This document shows, piece after piece, positions 16,976 through 25,437 of a DNA stretch of 64,000 nt. The position numbers were made by a program, and so were the translations under genes. Numbering within the stretch: position 1 is the first letter of the stretch; each line of letters opens with the position of its first letter. Under the pieces are notes generated by a model. That model did not search any database. It had not been told where the DNA came from and saw only the letters and a list, made by a program, of their open reading frames with translations. The stretch covers positions 682,001 to 746,000 of the forward strand of contig NZ_MTZV01000002.1 of assembly GCF_002362315.1 (NCBI RefSeq), in the 5' to 3' direction. Source of the stretch: Paraburkholderia acidicola (GTDB lineage: Bacteria; Pseudomonadota; Gammaproteobacteria; Burkholderiales; Burkholderiaceae).

Positions 16976-18133
16976 CTACGCGACCGAATCTGCACTGGCC
17001 AGCGCGGACACAGGCGCAGCGAGCGGCGTAACACGCAGGCCGCGCGCAAGATGCGTCTGCAGAATCCGGTACGTCGAAAGCTCGAACGGACCTGCGGCGC
17101 TGGCCGACGTCAGCATGGCCGCTTCCTCGAGCGACGGCGCGTGGCCTACATAGCGCCAGCGATCCACCACATGGAACGTGGGCAACCGCGAGGCGTCGTC
17201 GCGCTCCTCGAACACGATCGCACCTGCGTATGGCCACGGCGCATCGGTGGGATCGTCGCGGGCCACGCGCGGCAACCGGTTATGAACGGGACGAAGCGCT
17301 GCTATCCACTGCGCCTCCGCAAGCAGCGCGCCGAGTTCGCCACCCGTTGCACGCCATTCGACCCGCCGAACCTGCTGCGCCAGCCGCATGTCCTTTGATG
17401 ACCGGCGCTCGCCGGTCAGATGCGTACGCAAGCGCTGCCGCACGCGTACGCTGCGGCCGACGTATAGCGGCGCATCGTCTTCGCCGTAGAGCGCGTAGAC
17501 ACCGCAACCGGCCGGCGCGCTATCGAGCAGATCTTCGGTAATGTCGCCAGCCAGCCGGTAGCGCCGCATCGTGCGCTCGATCTGCATGCGCAACACGTCG
17601 AGTGGCACCAGCCCATGCAGACGTTGCCAGAACTGCCATAGCAGATCGGCGTCAGCGAGCGCGCGATGTCGATCGGTGGGCACCAGTGCGTGTCGCGCCA
17701 TCAGCGCATCGAGCCCGTGGCGCTTTTCCGCCGGAAACAGCGCGCGCGACAGACGGACCGTACACAACACATCCGGATTGAACGTGAAACCCGCGCGCGC
17801 GAACTCGCTGCGCAAAAAGCCACGGTCGAAGCTGGCGTTGTGCGCCACGAAAAGCTTGCCGTTCAGGCGCTCGAACAGCGCGGCAGCGATCGCATCGAAC
17901 GTGGGCGCACCCTGCACCATCGCGTTGGTGATGCCGGTCAATTGCTGAATGAACGGCGGAATCGGCTGCTGCGGATCAACCAGCGTGCTCCAGCGCGAAA
18001 CGCCCGACGCGGCCAGTTCGACCACACCGACCTCGGTGATACGGTGCTCGCCGGGCGAGCCGCCGGTCGTTTCGAGGTCGACGAAGACGATCGGCGTGTC
18101 GATCGCGGGGTCCGGCAGAAGCTGTTCGGGCAT
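16976..18133 (-). CDS. Exonuclease (Pol III epsilon-like) fused to GIY-YIG nuclease
   Basis: A 385-residue fusion. The N-terminal DnaQ-type 3'-5' exonuclease (about residues 13-185) has the DEDDh residues: Asp19 and Glu21 in VDLETTGG, HNASFD near residue 100, and HRALADAD near 155-162. A GIY-YIG domain (about 205-290) resembles the UvrC N-terminus/Cho: GVYALYG...PLYVGRSVRVRQRLRTH, with the catalytic Glu in LLAEAQWI. This architecture is known in many proteobacteria and is thought to act in DNA repair. The ATG at 18133 (MPEQLL) is chosen over an upstream one because it begins the conserved part with a short leader. Convergent with the chorismate mutase gene. Confidence 0.9.
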   Translation of the reverse strand: MPEQLLPDPAIDTPIVFVDLETTGGSPGEHRITEVGVVELAASGVSRWSTLVDPQQPIPPFIQQLTGITNAMVQGAPTFDAIAAALFERLNGKLFVAHNASFDRGFLRSEFARAGFTFNPDVLCTVRLSRALFPAEKRHGLDALMARHALVPTDRHRALADADLLWQFWQRLHGLVPLDVLRMQIERTMRRYRLAGDITEDLLDSAPAGCGVYALYGEDDAPLYVGRSVRVRQRLRTHLTGERRSSKDMRLAQQVRRVEWRATGGELGALLAEAQWIAALRPVHNRLPRVARDDPTDAPWPYAGAIVFEERDDASRLPTFHVVDRWRYVGHAPSLEEAAMLTSASAAGPFELSTYRILQTHLARGLRVTPLAAPVSALASADSVA

Positions 18134-18348
18134 GACAGGAGTTTGAATGTGGCTTACGGGGAGTATGCCACCAGTTGCCGGCAGGGCCGTATGCAGGCGC
18201 GCCGGCAAGCCAGGCTAAAAAACCGCAACCTGCGATTCACACCGCTAACTTCGAACCACCCGATTTAATATTCACCGCCCGACAATCCAGTCAGACGGTT
18301 ATTTAAATATCGCGGGTTTCAACACCGGTTCAAGTTGCGGCTATAGAT

Positions 18349-18378
18349 GAAAAAAGCCCCCGACGATGCGGGGGCTTT
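18349..18378 (-). terminator. Terminator of the cold-shock gene
   Basis: Read on the minus strand: AGCCCCCG / CGGGGGCT stem with a 6-nt loop followed by six T. It lies about 40 bp after the csp stop codon. Confidence 0.9.
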
Positions 18379-18415
18379 CAATGGGCCGCAGGTAACTCAT
18401 GCGGCGCAGGGCCTT

Positions 18416-18619
18416 TTACAGCGGCTGGATGTTTGCAGCCTGCTTGCCCTTCGGGCCGGTCTTGACCTCAAACGATACGCGCTGGTTTTCCTTCAGCGAC
18501 TTGAAGCCTTCGCTGCGGATTTCCGAGAAATGAGCGAACAGATCTTCGCCGCCTGCGTCCGATGTGATGAAGCCAAAGCCCTTAGCATCGTTGAACCATT
18601 TGACGATACCGGTTTCCAT
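18416..18619 (-). CDS. cspA: Cold-shock protein (CspA family)
   Basis: A 67-residue single cold-shock domain, an RNA chaperone binding single-stranded nucleic acids. Both RNP motifs are present: KGFGFIT (RNP1) and DLFAHFS (RNP2-like). The length is canonical. A well-formed sigma-70-type promoter lies about 140 bp upstream, leaving a long 5' leader as is typical for CspA-type genes where the leader controls translation by temperature. Which csp paralogue this is cannot be decided here. Confidence 0.95.
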   Translation of the reverse strand: METGIVKWFNDAKGFGFITSDAGGEDLFAHFSEIRSEGFKSLKENQRVSFEVKTGPKGKQAANIQPL

Positions 18620-18755
18620 GTTCCTGTTTCCCTCGAGATTTAATAAAAACGGGCAATGCCCTCAAGCCGATATTACGACGTACATCCTCTGTTGCCGGAG
18701 GTACGCATCGGCCTGTAATGCCGCTGCGTCTGTCAATCGAAAATTCAGCTCTGCC

Positions 18756-18785
18756 GTTATACGGGCGGCGGGGAATCGTCGTCAA
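18756..18785 (-). promoter_or_regulatory. Promoter of the cold-shock gene
   Basis: On the minus strand TTGACG and TATAAC are separated by 18 bp. The predicted transcript start near 18750 leaves a 5' leader of about 130 nt. Confidence 0.65.
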
Positions 18786-19041
18786 GTAAATTTTTGGAAG
18801 GTGTATTGCGCATCAAACAATATCGCGATGCGCGGCGCATGGAGAACGTTTTCAGCTTATTCCCGGCGTGAACCGAATCGTTAAAACGTCATTATTACTT
18901 AATCAGGATCTTGAGAATCTTTTGATAGGAAAATATTACCTCAGCGTAACAAATTGTGTTTTCGGTAAGTATTTGTCCGGGTTGTATGTATCAGGCATCC
19001 CTTTCAAGATCGTGTGCATAAGCTGTTTTAGGGAGAGTGCC
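18786..19041. other. AT-rich spacer between csp and a small gene
   Basis: About 255 bp, AT-rich (TTATTACTTAATC... around 18890), between divergent genes. It probably contains the promoter of the 76-aa gene; no further element recognised. Confidence 0.4.
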
Positions 19042-19272
19042 ATGCTGAATGAATTCCGCCGATTGATCGCGTGGTTAGGCCGCGCGCCAAATCACGCCAC
19101 GCCCACTACTACTGCCACCTCCCACCTTGCATTCGACCCGGTCTGGCACGGAGATCATTGGCAAAACCTGCTGTCTTCCCCTATGGACGCCCGTCACTAT
19201 GTAATGGAAGACTGGAGCCTGTCCTTACCGCTGGATGCATTTACCACCAGCGTTGCGGCTCAGCAGGGATAA
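19042..19272 (+). CDS. Small hypothetical protein (76 aa)
   Basis: A 76-residue protein of unknown function. A GGGAGAG ribosome site precedes the ATG at 19042; a longer in-frame extension (from 18868) has no comparable site. It has a basic amphipathic start (MLNEFRRLIAWLGR), a Thr-rich segment and then WHGDHW...DARHYVMEDW, an acidic/aromatic region. No signal peptide is clear. I do not recognise a family. A minus-strand terminator lies 30 bp downstream. Confidence 0.5.
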   Translation: MLNEFRRLIAWLGRAPNHATPTTTATSHLAFDPVWHGDHWQNLLSSPMDARHYVMEDWSLSLPLDAFTTSVAAQQG

Positions 19273-19801
19273 CCGGCAGCAACCGCGCGAAAGCTACAGG
19301 CAAAAAAAAGCGCGACTTGGAGGTCGCGCCGACAAAGGTTTGGAGATCTTTTTCGTCAACGAAAAAGTCTGCTTCGGAAAGCAGAGATTAAAGTATAGCG
19401 CCACCGCATCAGCCCATTAGTAGCGCAAACAACAAACATCTATTCCTTATACGACAACAATCTATTTTTATGTCTTTTAGCGTTGTTTTCGCACATCGTT
19501 TGTTGTAGCAATTGCACAACGCCCGTTGGTTGACACACCCCTCCCATCCCTTGGCGCGTCTTGAAAAGCCTTTCCCAGTAAGGCTTTGAGCGGCTATCCG
19601 AATAATTTCCAATCTCGTAATACTTTATTGCTGAAATTGGAACGCCCGCTCCCCGGCCTCATCTCTACACTTTGCCTGTCCGGAAACCGACGCGCTGGCT
19701 GCACCGCGCGTTTCACGCAAATTTCGCCTCTCGCAGCGTTAGCGTGAGGGTTTCCTTCAAGCCTGGGTTTCCAAAGCCCATCCTGTTCTCGGAGTTATAA
19801 A
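19273..19801. other. Intergenic region with orphan terminator and hairpins, upstream of porin
   Basis: About 530 bp without a supported gene. It holds the minus-strand terminator at 19302-19329, a perfect 8-bp hairpin CTTTTTCG/CGAAAAAG at 19348-19367, and AT-rich sequence to about 19650, followed by the porin leader. No real minus-strand gene feeds the terminator, which suggests a small RNA. Confidence 0.5.
19302..19329 (-). terminator. Orphan rho-independent terminator (possible sRNA 3' end)
   Basis: Read on the minus strand: GCGCGAC stem, 6-nt loop, GTCGCGC, then eight T. This is a textbook terminator, but the nearest minus-strand gene upstream is greB, 1.7 kb away beyond the porin. Confidence 0.75.
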
Positions 19802-19802
19802 G

Positions 19803-20933
19803 ATGAAAAAGACTCTCATGGTCGCGGCCCTCACGGGCGTTTTTGCTACTGCAGCGCACGCTCAAAGCAGCGTCACGCTGTACGGCTTGATCGATGCAGG
19901 TATCACCTACACGAACAACCAGGGCGGCCACAGCAACTGGCAAGAAACCAGCGGCCAGATCAACGGTAGCCGTTGGGGCCTGCGCGGTGCTGAAGACCTC
20001 GGTGGCGGTCTGAAGGCTATCTTCACGTTGGAAAACGGCTTCAACATCGCTAACGGCAAGCTTGGTCAAGGTGGCCGTGAGTTCGGTCGTCAAGCGTTCG
20101 TTGGTCTGGCAAGCGATCAATACGGTGCCGTGACCCTCGGCCGTCAATACGACAGCGTGGTCGACTATCTCGGACCGTTCTCGCTGACCGGTACGCAATA
20201 CGGTGGCACGCAGTTCGCGCACCCGTTCGATAACGACAACCTGAACAACTCGTTCCGTATCAGCAACTCGGTCAAGTTCCAGAGCGTCAACTACGCCGGC
20301 TTCAAGTTCGGCGCGTTGTATGGCTTCTCGAACGATGCTGGCCAGTTCGCCAACAACCGTGCATACAGCGCGGGTGCATCGTACAGCTGGCAAGGCCTGA
20401 ATGTCGGCGCTGCCTACCTGCAACTGAACGGCAGCGGTTCGCTGAACACGAGCGGCGCAGTGTCGGATGACTCGACGTTCGCAGCAGGCCGTCAACAAAC
20501 GTGGGGCGCTGGTGCGAACTACTCGTTCGGCCCGGCAACTGTCGGCGCGATCTACACGCAAACCAACCTGACCCAGGCAGTCGGCATCTCGGCAGCTCAA
20601 TCGGGCGTGACCGGTGGTATCGGTCTGGGCGGCACAAGCGCGCGCTTCCAGAACTTCGAAGTGAATGGCCGCTACGCACTGACGCCGGCTCTGAGCCTGG
20701 CGGGTTCGTGGACGTACACGAAGGCTACCCTCGACGGCGATCGTCCGCACTGGAACCAGTTCAACCTGCAAACAGACTACGCACTGTCGAAGCGTACGGA
20801 CGTGTACCTGCAAGGCGTGTACCAACGCGTGAACGAAAGCTCGGGCATCTCGGCAAACATCAACGGTCTGGGCTCGGCATCGTCGACGAACAGCCAGATC
20901 GCTGTGACCGCAGGCCTGCGTCACCGCTTCTAA
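19803..20933 (+). CDS. Outer-membrane general porin (OmpC/Omp38-like)
   Basis: A 376-residue classical beta-proteobacterial trimeric porin. The signal peptide (MKKTLMVAALTGVFATAAHA|QS) leads straight into the usual first strand (SSVTLYGLIDAGITY). The barrel has the family hallmarks SRWGLRGAEDLGGGLKA, the constriction loop region after LGRQYDSV, and a C-terminal AGLRHRF ending in Phe, the BamA recognition residue. GGAG lies before the ATG at 19803. It is monocistronic, with a strong terminator after it. Substrate range is likely general small solutes. Confidence 0.95.
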   Translation: MKKTLMVAALTGVFATAAHAQSSVTLYGLIDAGITYTNNQGGHSNWQETSGQINGSRWGLRGAEDLGGGLKAIFTLENGFNIANGKLGQGGREFGRQAFVGLASDQYGAVTLGRQYDSVVDYLGPFSLTGTQYGGTQFAHPFDNDNLNNSFRISNSVKFQSVNYAGFKFGALYGFSNDAGQFANNRAYSAGASYSWQGLNVGAAYLQLNGSGSLNTSGAVSDDSTFAAGRQQTWGAGANYSFGPATVGAIYTQTNLTQAVGISAAQSGVTGGIGLGGTSARFQNFEVNGRYALTPALSLAGSWTYTKATLDGDRPHWNQFNLQTDYALSKRTDVYLQGVYQRVNESSGISANINGLGSASSTNSQIAVTAGLRHRF

Positions 20934-20960
20934 GCTGCTGGCAGTATCCGCAGTATCGAA

Positions 20961-20986
20961 AGGCGCCGCTTGCGGCGCCTTTTTTA
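20961..20986 (+). terminator. Terminator of the porin gene
   Basis: AGGCGCCGC / GCGGCGCCT 9-bp stem, 2-nt tip, followed by six T. Confidence 0.92.
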
Positions 20987-21040
20987 TTGGCTTGAGGTTG
21001 TTTGCCGCGTGGGAGCGTGCGTCGATCGCTGCGCGTGCAA

Positions 21041-21610
21041 TCAGGCGCCCGCATCGGGCGGCGGGTAGCTCACATCGAGCACATCGATCGGCTCCGGCCC
21101 TGCCGGCGTATACAACGTGACCTGATCGCCGATCCGCGCCTTCAACAACGCCCGCGCAACCGGCGAGATCCAGCTGACGTGCCCGCGGTCCAGATCGACC
21201 TCGTCGACACCGACGATGGTGATCGCATGCTCCTCGCCATCAGCTGTCCCATAGTGAACAGTCGCACCGAAAAACACCTGATCGACACTCTCCTGCCGGC
21301 TGCTATCGACGATCTCCGCGAGATCCAGCCGTTTGGTCAAAAAGCGGATCCGCCGATCGATTTCGCGCAGACGCCGCTTTCCGTAGATGTAATCGCCGTT
21401 CTCCGAACGATCGCCGTTCGATGCCGCCCACGAGACGAGCTTCACCACCTCCGGACGCTCTTCATCGATCAGATGCAGCAGCTCGTCGCGCAACCGGCGA
21501 TAGCCGGCCGGCGTGATGTAGTTTTTCGCCCCAGCGGGCATTTCGGGCTGGGCGACGTCGAGATCGTCGTCGCTTTCTTCGCTCGATTCTTTGACAAAAG
21601 CCTTGTTCAT
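21041..21610 (-). CDS. greB: Transcription elongation factor GreB
   Basis: A 189-residue transcript-cleavage factor that rescues backtracked RNA polymerase. The N-terminal coiled coil (about residues 28-105) has the Gre pattern ITPAGYRRLRDELLHLIDEERPEV and the acidic tip DRSENGDYIYGKRRLREID, where the DxxEN residues coordinate the catalytic Mg2+. A C-terminal FKBP-like domain follows (VFFGATVHYGTADGEEHAITIVGVDE). The GreB rather than GreA assignment follows the KRRLREIDRRI...L pattern and an acidic N-terminal extension (ESSEESDDDLD). The ATG at 21610 excludes a frame that would run through the tRNA-Arg gene. Confidence 0.95.
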   Translation of the reverse strand: MNKAFVKESSEESDDDLDVAQPEMPAGAKNYITPAGYRRLRDELLHLIDEERPEVVKLVSWAASNGDRSENGDYIYGKRRLREIDRRIRFLTKRLDLAEIVDSSRQESVDQVFFGATVHYGTADGEEHAITIVGVDEVDLDRGHVSWISPVARALLKARIGDQVTLYTPAGPEPIDVLDVSYPPPDAGA

Positions 21611-21730
21611 GGTAATCCGGGTGAATGCCGCAAACGTCCAGCCATCAAGGGTACACGATCGACTCCACGGCACAAATCGCGTTTCTCGCTTCCCTTTTTT
21701 CGAGGCTTTGCTATAATCTCGTTTCTGCGT

Positions 21731-21807
21731 GCGGCTGTAGCTCAGTTGGATAGAGTACTTGGCTACGAACCAAGGGGTCGTGGGTTCGAATCCTGCCAGC
21801 CGCACCA
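21731..21807 (+). tRNA. tRNA-Arg(ACG), copy 1
   Basis: A 77-nt cloverleaf: acceptor GCGGCTG / CAGCCGC, discriminator A, encoded CCA. Anticodon stem CTTGG/CCAAG with loop CTACGAA gives ACG. A TATAAT box lies at 21712-21717, 13 bp upstream. Confidence 0.97.
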
Positions 21808-21815
21808 CTTATTTG

Positions 21816-21842
21816 AGGGCCTTCCTCCATGGAAGGCCCTTT
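21816..21842 (+). terminator. Terminator-like hairpin after tRNA-Arg copy 1
   Basis: AGGGCCTTCC / GGAAGGCCCT arms with a 5-nt loop then a short T-rich tract. It is repeated almost identically after copy 2. Confidence 0.7.
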
Positions 21843-21886
21843 CGTTTCACCCCGCTGTATAAGCGGGTTATCCGTACCGGTCACGT

Positions 21887-21963
21887 GCGGCTGTAGCTCA
21901 GTTGGATAGAGTACTTGGCTACGAACCAAGGGGTCGTGGGTTCGAATCCTGCCAGCCGCACCA
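21887..21963 (+). tRNA. tRNA-Arg(ACG), copy 2
   Basis: Identical in sequence to the copy 156 bp upstream, including CCA. There is no separate -10 box as clear as that of copy 1, so it may be read through from the first promoter. Confidence 0.97.
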
Positions 21964-21970
21964 TTTCATG

Positions 21971-22003
21971 AAGGGCCTTCCAGATGGAAGGCCCTTTGTT
22001 TTT
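21971..22003 (+). terminator. Terminator after tRNA-Arg copy 2
   Basis: AAGGGCCTTCC / GGAAGGCCCTT arms with a 4-nt loop followed by TTGTTTTTAT. It may also serve the convergent spoT gene. Confidence 0.8.
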
Positions 22004-22024
22004 ATCGGTGGCCCTGATGGTGGA

Positions 22025-24382
22025 TCAGTAGTCTGCGCGTTCGCGATCGATGCGCATGCCACCGTCGTGACGATGGTGCTGCTCTTCGCTGGGCCGCTCG
22101 CGCGCGATACGCATCACGTCCGGATTGGTCCGCACACGGCGCATCACATTCGCGAGATGCACGCGGTCGCTGACCTGGATCACAAAGCGCAGCACCGTCG
22201 ATTCCTGCGACAGGTCCTCGTCCATCGCAATGTGCACGATGTTCGCATCGGCAAACGTGATGTCAGCAGCAACGCGGGCAAACACGCCCTTCGCGTTCTT
22301 CACAAGCACCCGGATCGCCACGTCGAACAGACGCCCCGGCTGCGGCGCCCACGCAACATCGATCCAGCGGCCCGGATCGCGCCGGTGAATACGTTGTGCG
22401 ACGCGGCAATCGGTAGTGTGGATCGCCATGCCGAGCCCGATGCCGATGTAGCCCATGATGTCGTCGCCGGGAATCGGGCGACAGCAGGCCGAGAGCTGCA
22501 CCGACATGCCTTCGGTACCGGTGATCACGACCGGCGGCGGGTTCAATACGGATGCTTCGCGCGGGCTGTCGTCGTCGGCATCGAGGCCGCGCATCAGCAC
22601 TTCAATGCGCTTCGCCATCACCGCAGCGACCCGTCGGCCAAGGCCGATGTCCGCGAAAATTTCCTGACCGTTCTTGTTGCCCGTCCACTGCACGAGCTTT
22701 TCCCACACCTCGGGCGTGACATCGGCCAGTGCGAGCCCGTAGCCCTTGAGCGCCTGATCGACAAGGCGTTCGCCAAGCTGCACGGATTCGTTGAGACGCA
22801 TCGTCTTCAGGTAATGACGGATCGCCGAACGCGCCTTGCCGGTACGCACGAAACCGAGCCACGCCGGGTTCGGCTTCGAGTACGGCGCGGTGATCACCTC
22901 GACGATATCGCCACTCTTCAACTCGGTACGCAGCGGCAGCAGTTCGTTATTGATCTTCACCGCGACGCACTGGTTGCCGAGGTCGCTGTGGATCGAGTAA
23001 GCGAAATCGAGCGCCGTCGCACCACGCGGCAGCGCCATGATCTTCGACTTGGGCGTGAACACATAGACCGCATCCGGGAACAGATCGATCTTCACGTGCT
23101 CGAGAAACTCGCTTGAATCGCCGGCTTCGCTTTGAATATCGAGCAGCGACTTGAGCCACTGATGCGCACGCTTTTGCACATCGTTGAGATCCGCGCCGCC
23201 GTTCTTGTACAGCCAGTGCGCGGCAACGCCCGCTTCGGCGATCTCGTGCATCTTGCGCGTACGCACCTGGAACTCGATCGGCGCGCCAAACGGCCCCACC
23301 AGCGTCGTATGCAGTGACTGGTAGCCGTTCACCTTCGGGATCGCGATGTAGTCCTTGAACTTGCCCGGCACCGGCTTGTAGAGCGCATGCAGCGCGCCGA
23401 TGCAGGTATAGCACTCAAGTGCGCTTTCGACGACCACGCGAAAGCCGTACACGTCGAGCACCTGCGAGAACGACAACTGCTTGTCGCGCATCTTCTTGTA
23501 GATGCTGAAGATGGTTTTCTCGCGACCGGTGACTTCGGCATCGAGCTTCGCATCGGCAATCGCGCGTTGCACCGACTCCATGATCTTGCCGACCACTTCA
23601 CGACGATTGCCGCGCGCCGCTTTCACGGCCTTTTCGAGCGTTGCGTAGCGGTGCGGATTGAAGTTCGCGAAGCTCAGATCCTGCAGCTCGCGATACGTAT
23701 TGTTCAGCCCCAGCCGATGCGCGATCGGCGCGTAGATGTCGAGTGTTTCGCGCGCCACGCGGCGGCGTTTTTCGTGCGGCACTGCGCCCAGCGTGCGCAT
23801 GTTGTGCAGCCGGTCCGCCAGTTTGACGAGGATCACGCGGACGTCGCGCGCCATCGCCAGCAGCATCTTGCGGAAATTTTCCGCCTGCGCTTCCTCGCGG
23901 TTGCGAAACTCCATCTTGTCCAGTTTCGACAACCCGTCGACCAGTTCCGCGACCTTCGCACCGAAGCGCTCGGCCAGTTCGGCCTTGGTCACACCCTGGT
24001 CTTCCATCACGTCGTGCAGCAGCGCTGCCATGATCGACTGGTCGTCGAGCTTCCAGCCGGCGCAGATCTCCGCAACGGCGACAGGGTGCGTGATGTAGGG
24101 TTCGCCGCTCTGGCGGTACTGGCCGAGATGGGCTTCGTCGCTGAAATGGAACGCCGCCTTGACGTCCTTGATCTCTTCCGGCGTCAGGTAGCCGGCGAGA
24201 GCAGCGGTCAGCTTGGCGATCGAAACGACGTCGTGCCGGCGCGGTTGCTCCGGCGTGGCGGTCGGCCCGAACAGATGGCGAAACGACTGTTCGAGGACCG
24301 CGTCGATGTATTTGCGCGCAGACGAGGGCGAATCGGACTCCTGCTCCAGTTCAGTGGCAGAAGGCGAAGGGTGGGTGCTCAT
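22025..24382 (-). CDS. spoT: Bifunctional (p)ppGpp synthetase/hydrolase (RelA/SpoT family)
   Basis: A 785-residue long RSH protein controlling the stringent-response alarmone. The HD hydrolase domain is intact (HPVAVAEICAGW, HDVMED and LVKLADRLHNMRTL), so it can degrade (p)ppGpp. The synthetase domain follows (VYGFRVVV, KFKDYIAIPKVNGYQSLHT, EFQVRTRKMHEIAE); the KFKD form of the RxKD motif is that of bifunctional or SpoT-type enzymes, not RelA. TGS (VFTPKSKIMALPRGAT) and C-terminal ACT domains complete it. The ATG at 24382 gives MSTHPS; an upstream frame is less likely. It follows gmk and rpoZ in the same direction, the classic rpoZ-spoT order. Confidence 0.96.
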   Translation of the reverse strand: MSTHPSPSATELEQESDSPSSARKYIDAVLEQSFRHLFGPTATPEQPRRHDVVSIAKLTAALAGYLTPEEIKDVKAAFHFSDEAHLGQYRQSGEPYITHPVAVAEICAGWKLDDQSIMAALLHDVMEDQGVTKAELAERFGAKVAELVDGLSKLDKMEFRNREEAQAENFRKMLLAMARDVRVILVKLADRLHNMRTLGAVPHEKRRRVARETLDIYAPIAHRLGLNNTYRELQDLSFANFNPHRYATLEKAVKAARGNRREVVGKIMESVQRAIADAKLDAEVTGREKTIFSIYKKMRDKQLSFSQVLDVYGFRVVVESALECYTCIGALHALYKPVPGKFKDYIAIPKVNGYQSLHTTLVGPFGAPIEFQVRTRKMHEIAEAGVAAHWLYKNGGADLNDVQKRAHQWLKSLLDIQSEAGDSSEFLEHVKIDLFPDAVYVFTPKSKIMALPRGATALDFAYSIHSDLGNQCVAVKINNELLPLRTELKSGDIVEVITAPYSKPNPAWLGFVRTGKARSAIRHYLKTMRLNESVQLGERLVDQALKGYGLALADVTPEVWEKLVQWTGNKNGQEIFADIGLGRRVAAVMAKRIEVLMRGLDADDDSPREASVLNPPPVVITGTEGMSVQLSACCRPIPGDDIMGYIGIGLGMAIHTTDCRVAQRIHRRDPGRWIDVAWAPQPGRLFDVAIRVLVKNAKGVFARVAADITFADANIVHIAMDEDLSQESTVLRFVIQVSDRVHLANVMRRVRTNPDVMRIARERPSEEQHHRHDGGMRIDRERADY

Positions 24383-24463
24383 GCTCGCCTCCTTGTCAGT
24401 GAGCCCGCGGTCTGCACGCGGCGGAGTCATTTACAGCGGTAATCGAAAAACAGACAAGGTGCC

Positions 24464-24667
24464 TTAGACAGGCACCTTCTTCAGCATTTCGACGCCAACG
24501 TGGCCCGCCGCAATTTCGCGCAGGGCGATGACGGTGGGCTTATCGCGGCTTTCAAGCTTCGGCGTGTGGCCTTGCGCGAGCTGACGCGCGCGGTAGGTTG
24601 CGGCAAGCGCCAGTTCGAAACGATTCGGGATCTGTTTCAGACAGTCTTCGACGGTGATGCGGGCCAT
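24464..24667 (-). CDS. rpoZ: RNA polymerase omega subunit
   Basis: A 67-residue omega subunit that assists folding of beta-prime and contributes to ppGpp binding at the beta-prime/omega interface. It starts with [21 protein letters not shown] and has the conserved RARQL and [11 protein letters not shown] helices. Short length is normal for beta-proteobacteria. It lies between gmk (59 bp) and spoT (81 bp) on the same strand, an arrangement that couples the ppGpp enzyme with its target subunit. Confidence 0.97.
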   Translation of the reverse strand: MARITVEDCLKQIPNRFELALAATYRARQLAQGHTPKLESRDKPTVIALREIAAGHVGVEMLKKVPV

Positions 24668-24726
24668 GTCAGGAATTCCTTCTCAGTATGTTACTCATTC
24701 TACCTTATGTGCGCGACACCCCGCCG

Positions 24727-25410
24727 TCAGCCGCCATGCGGCAGGTGGATGCCGAGCTGCATGAACAGCTCCGTGTGGCGCGCGTACTGCGACGCGAACC
24801 GCGAACGCGTCGCACCGACCAGGCACTGCAGGTCCGCGAGCGCGCGATCGAAGTTCTCGTTAATCACGACGTACTCCGCTTCCGCCGCGTGCGCCATTTC
24901 GCTACCGGCGGCGAGCAAGCGCCGTACGATGACGTTCGGTTCGTCCTGGCCGCGCTTCTTCAGCCGGTCTTCGAGCGCTTCGAGCGAAGGCGGCAGGATG
25001 AAGATACCAATTGCGTTGTGAAACCGCTTTTTCACCTGTTGCGCGCCCTGCCAGTCGATTTCCAGCAGCACGTCATGGCCGTTTTTCATCTGGTCTTCGA
25101 TCCACACGCGTGACGTCGCGTAGTAGTTGCCATGCACTTCCGCGCTTTCGAGAAACTCGCCGGCCGCATGGCGCGCGAGGAAATCGTCGACGGTGGTGAA
25201 GTGGTAGTGCTGGCCATCCTGTTCTTTCGGGCGCGGCGGGCGCGTCGTGTACGAGATCGACAGGCGGATGGCCGGATCGCGCGCGAGCAACGCGTTCACG
25301 AGGGTCGACTTGCCCGCACCCGATGGTGCGACGACCATGAACAGGTTGCCCGGATAAACGCCTGCGTACGGATTGCGCGGCGCGGTGCTTTCGCGTGGGT
25401 GGTCGGTCAT
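24727..25410 (-). CDS. gmk: Guanylate kinase
   Basis: A 227-residue cytosolic kinase phosphorylating GMP to GDP. The P-loop APSGAGKST is at about residues 28-36. The GMP-binding region has [21 protein letters not shown], and the lid contains [10 protein letters not shown]. It has a 20-residue N-terminal extension compared with E. coli Gmk, common in Burkholderiaceae. It is 27 bp downstream of yicC and upstream of rpoZ and spoT, forming one minus-strand operon. Confidence 0.97.
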   Translation of the reverse strand: MTDHPRESTAPRNPYAGVYPGNLFMVVAPSGAGKSTLVNALLARDPAIRLSISYTTRPPRPKEQDGQHYHFTTVDDFLARHAAGEFLESAEVHGNYYATSRVWIEDQMKNGHDVLLEIDWQGAQQVKKRFHNAIGIFILPPSLEALEDRLKKRGQDEPNVIVRRLLAAGSEMAHAAEAEYVVINENFDRALADLQCLVGATRSRFASQYARHTELFMQLGIHLPHGG

Positions 25411-25437
25411 GCTGCGGGACTCCGGGTCGGTCGGGAC

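Noticed and set aside
18868..19041. Longer N-terminus for the 76-aa protein
   Set aside because: The upstream ATG lacks a ribosome site and the extension is AT-rich promoter-like sequence.
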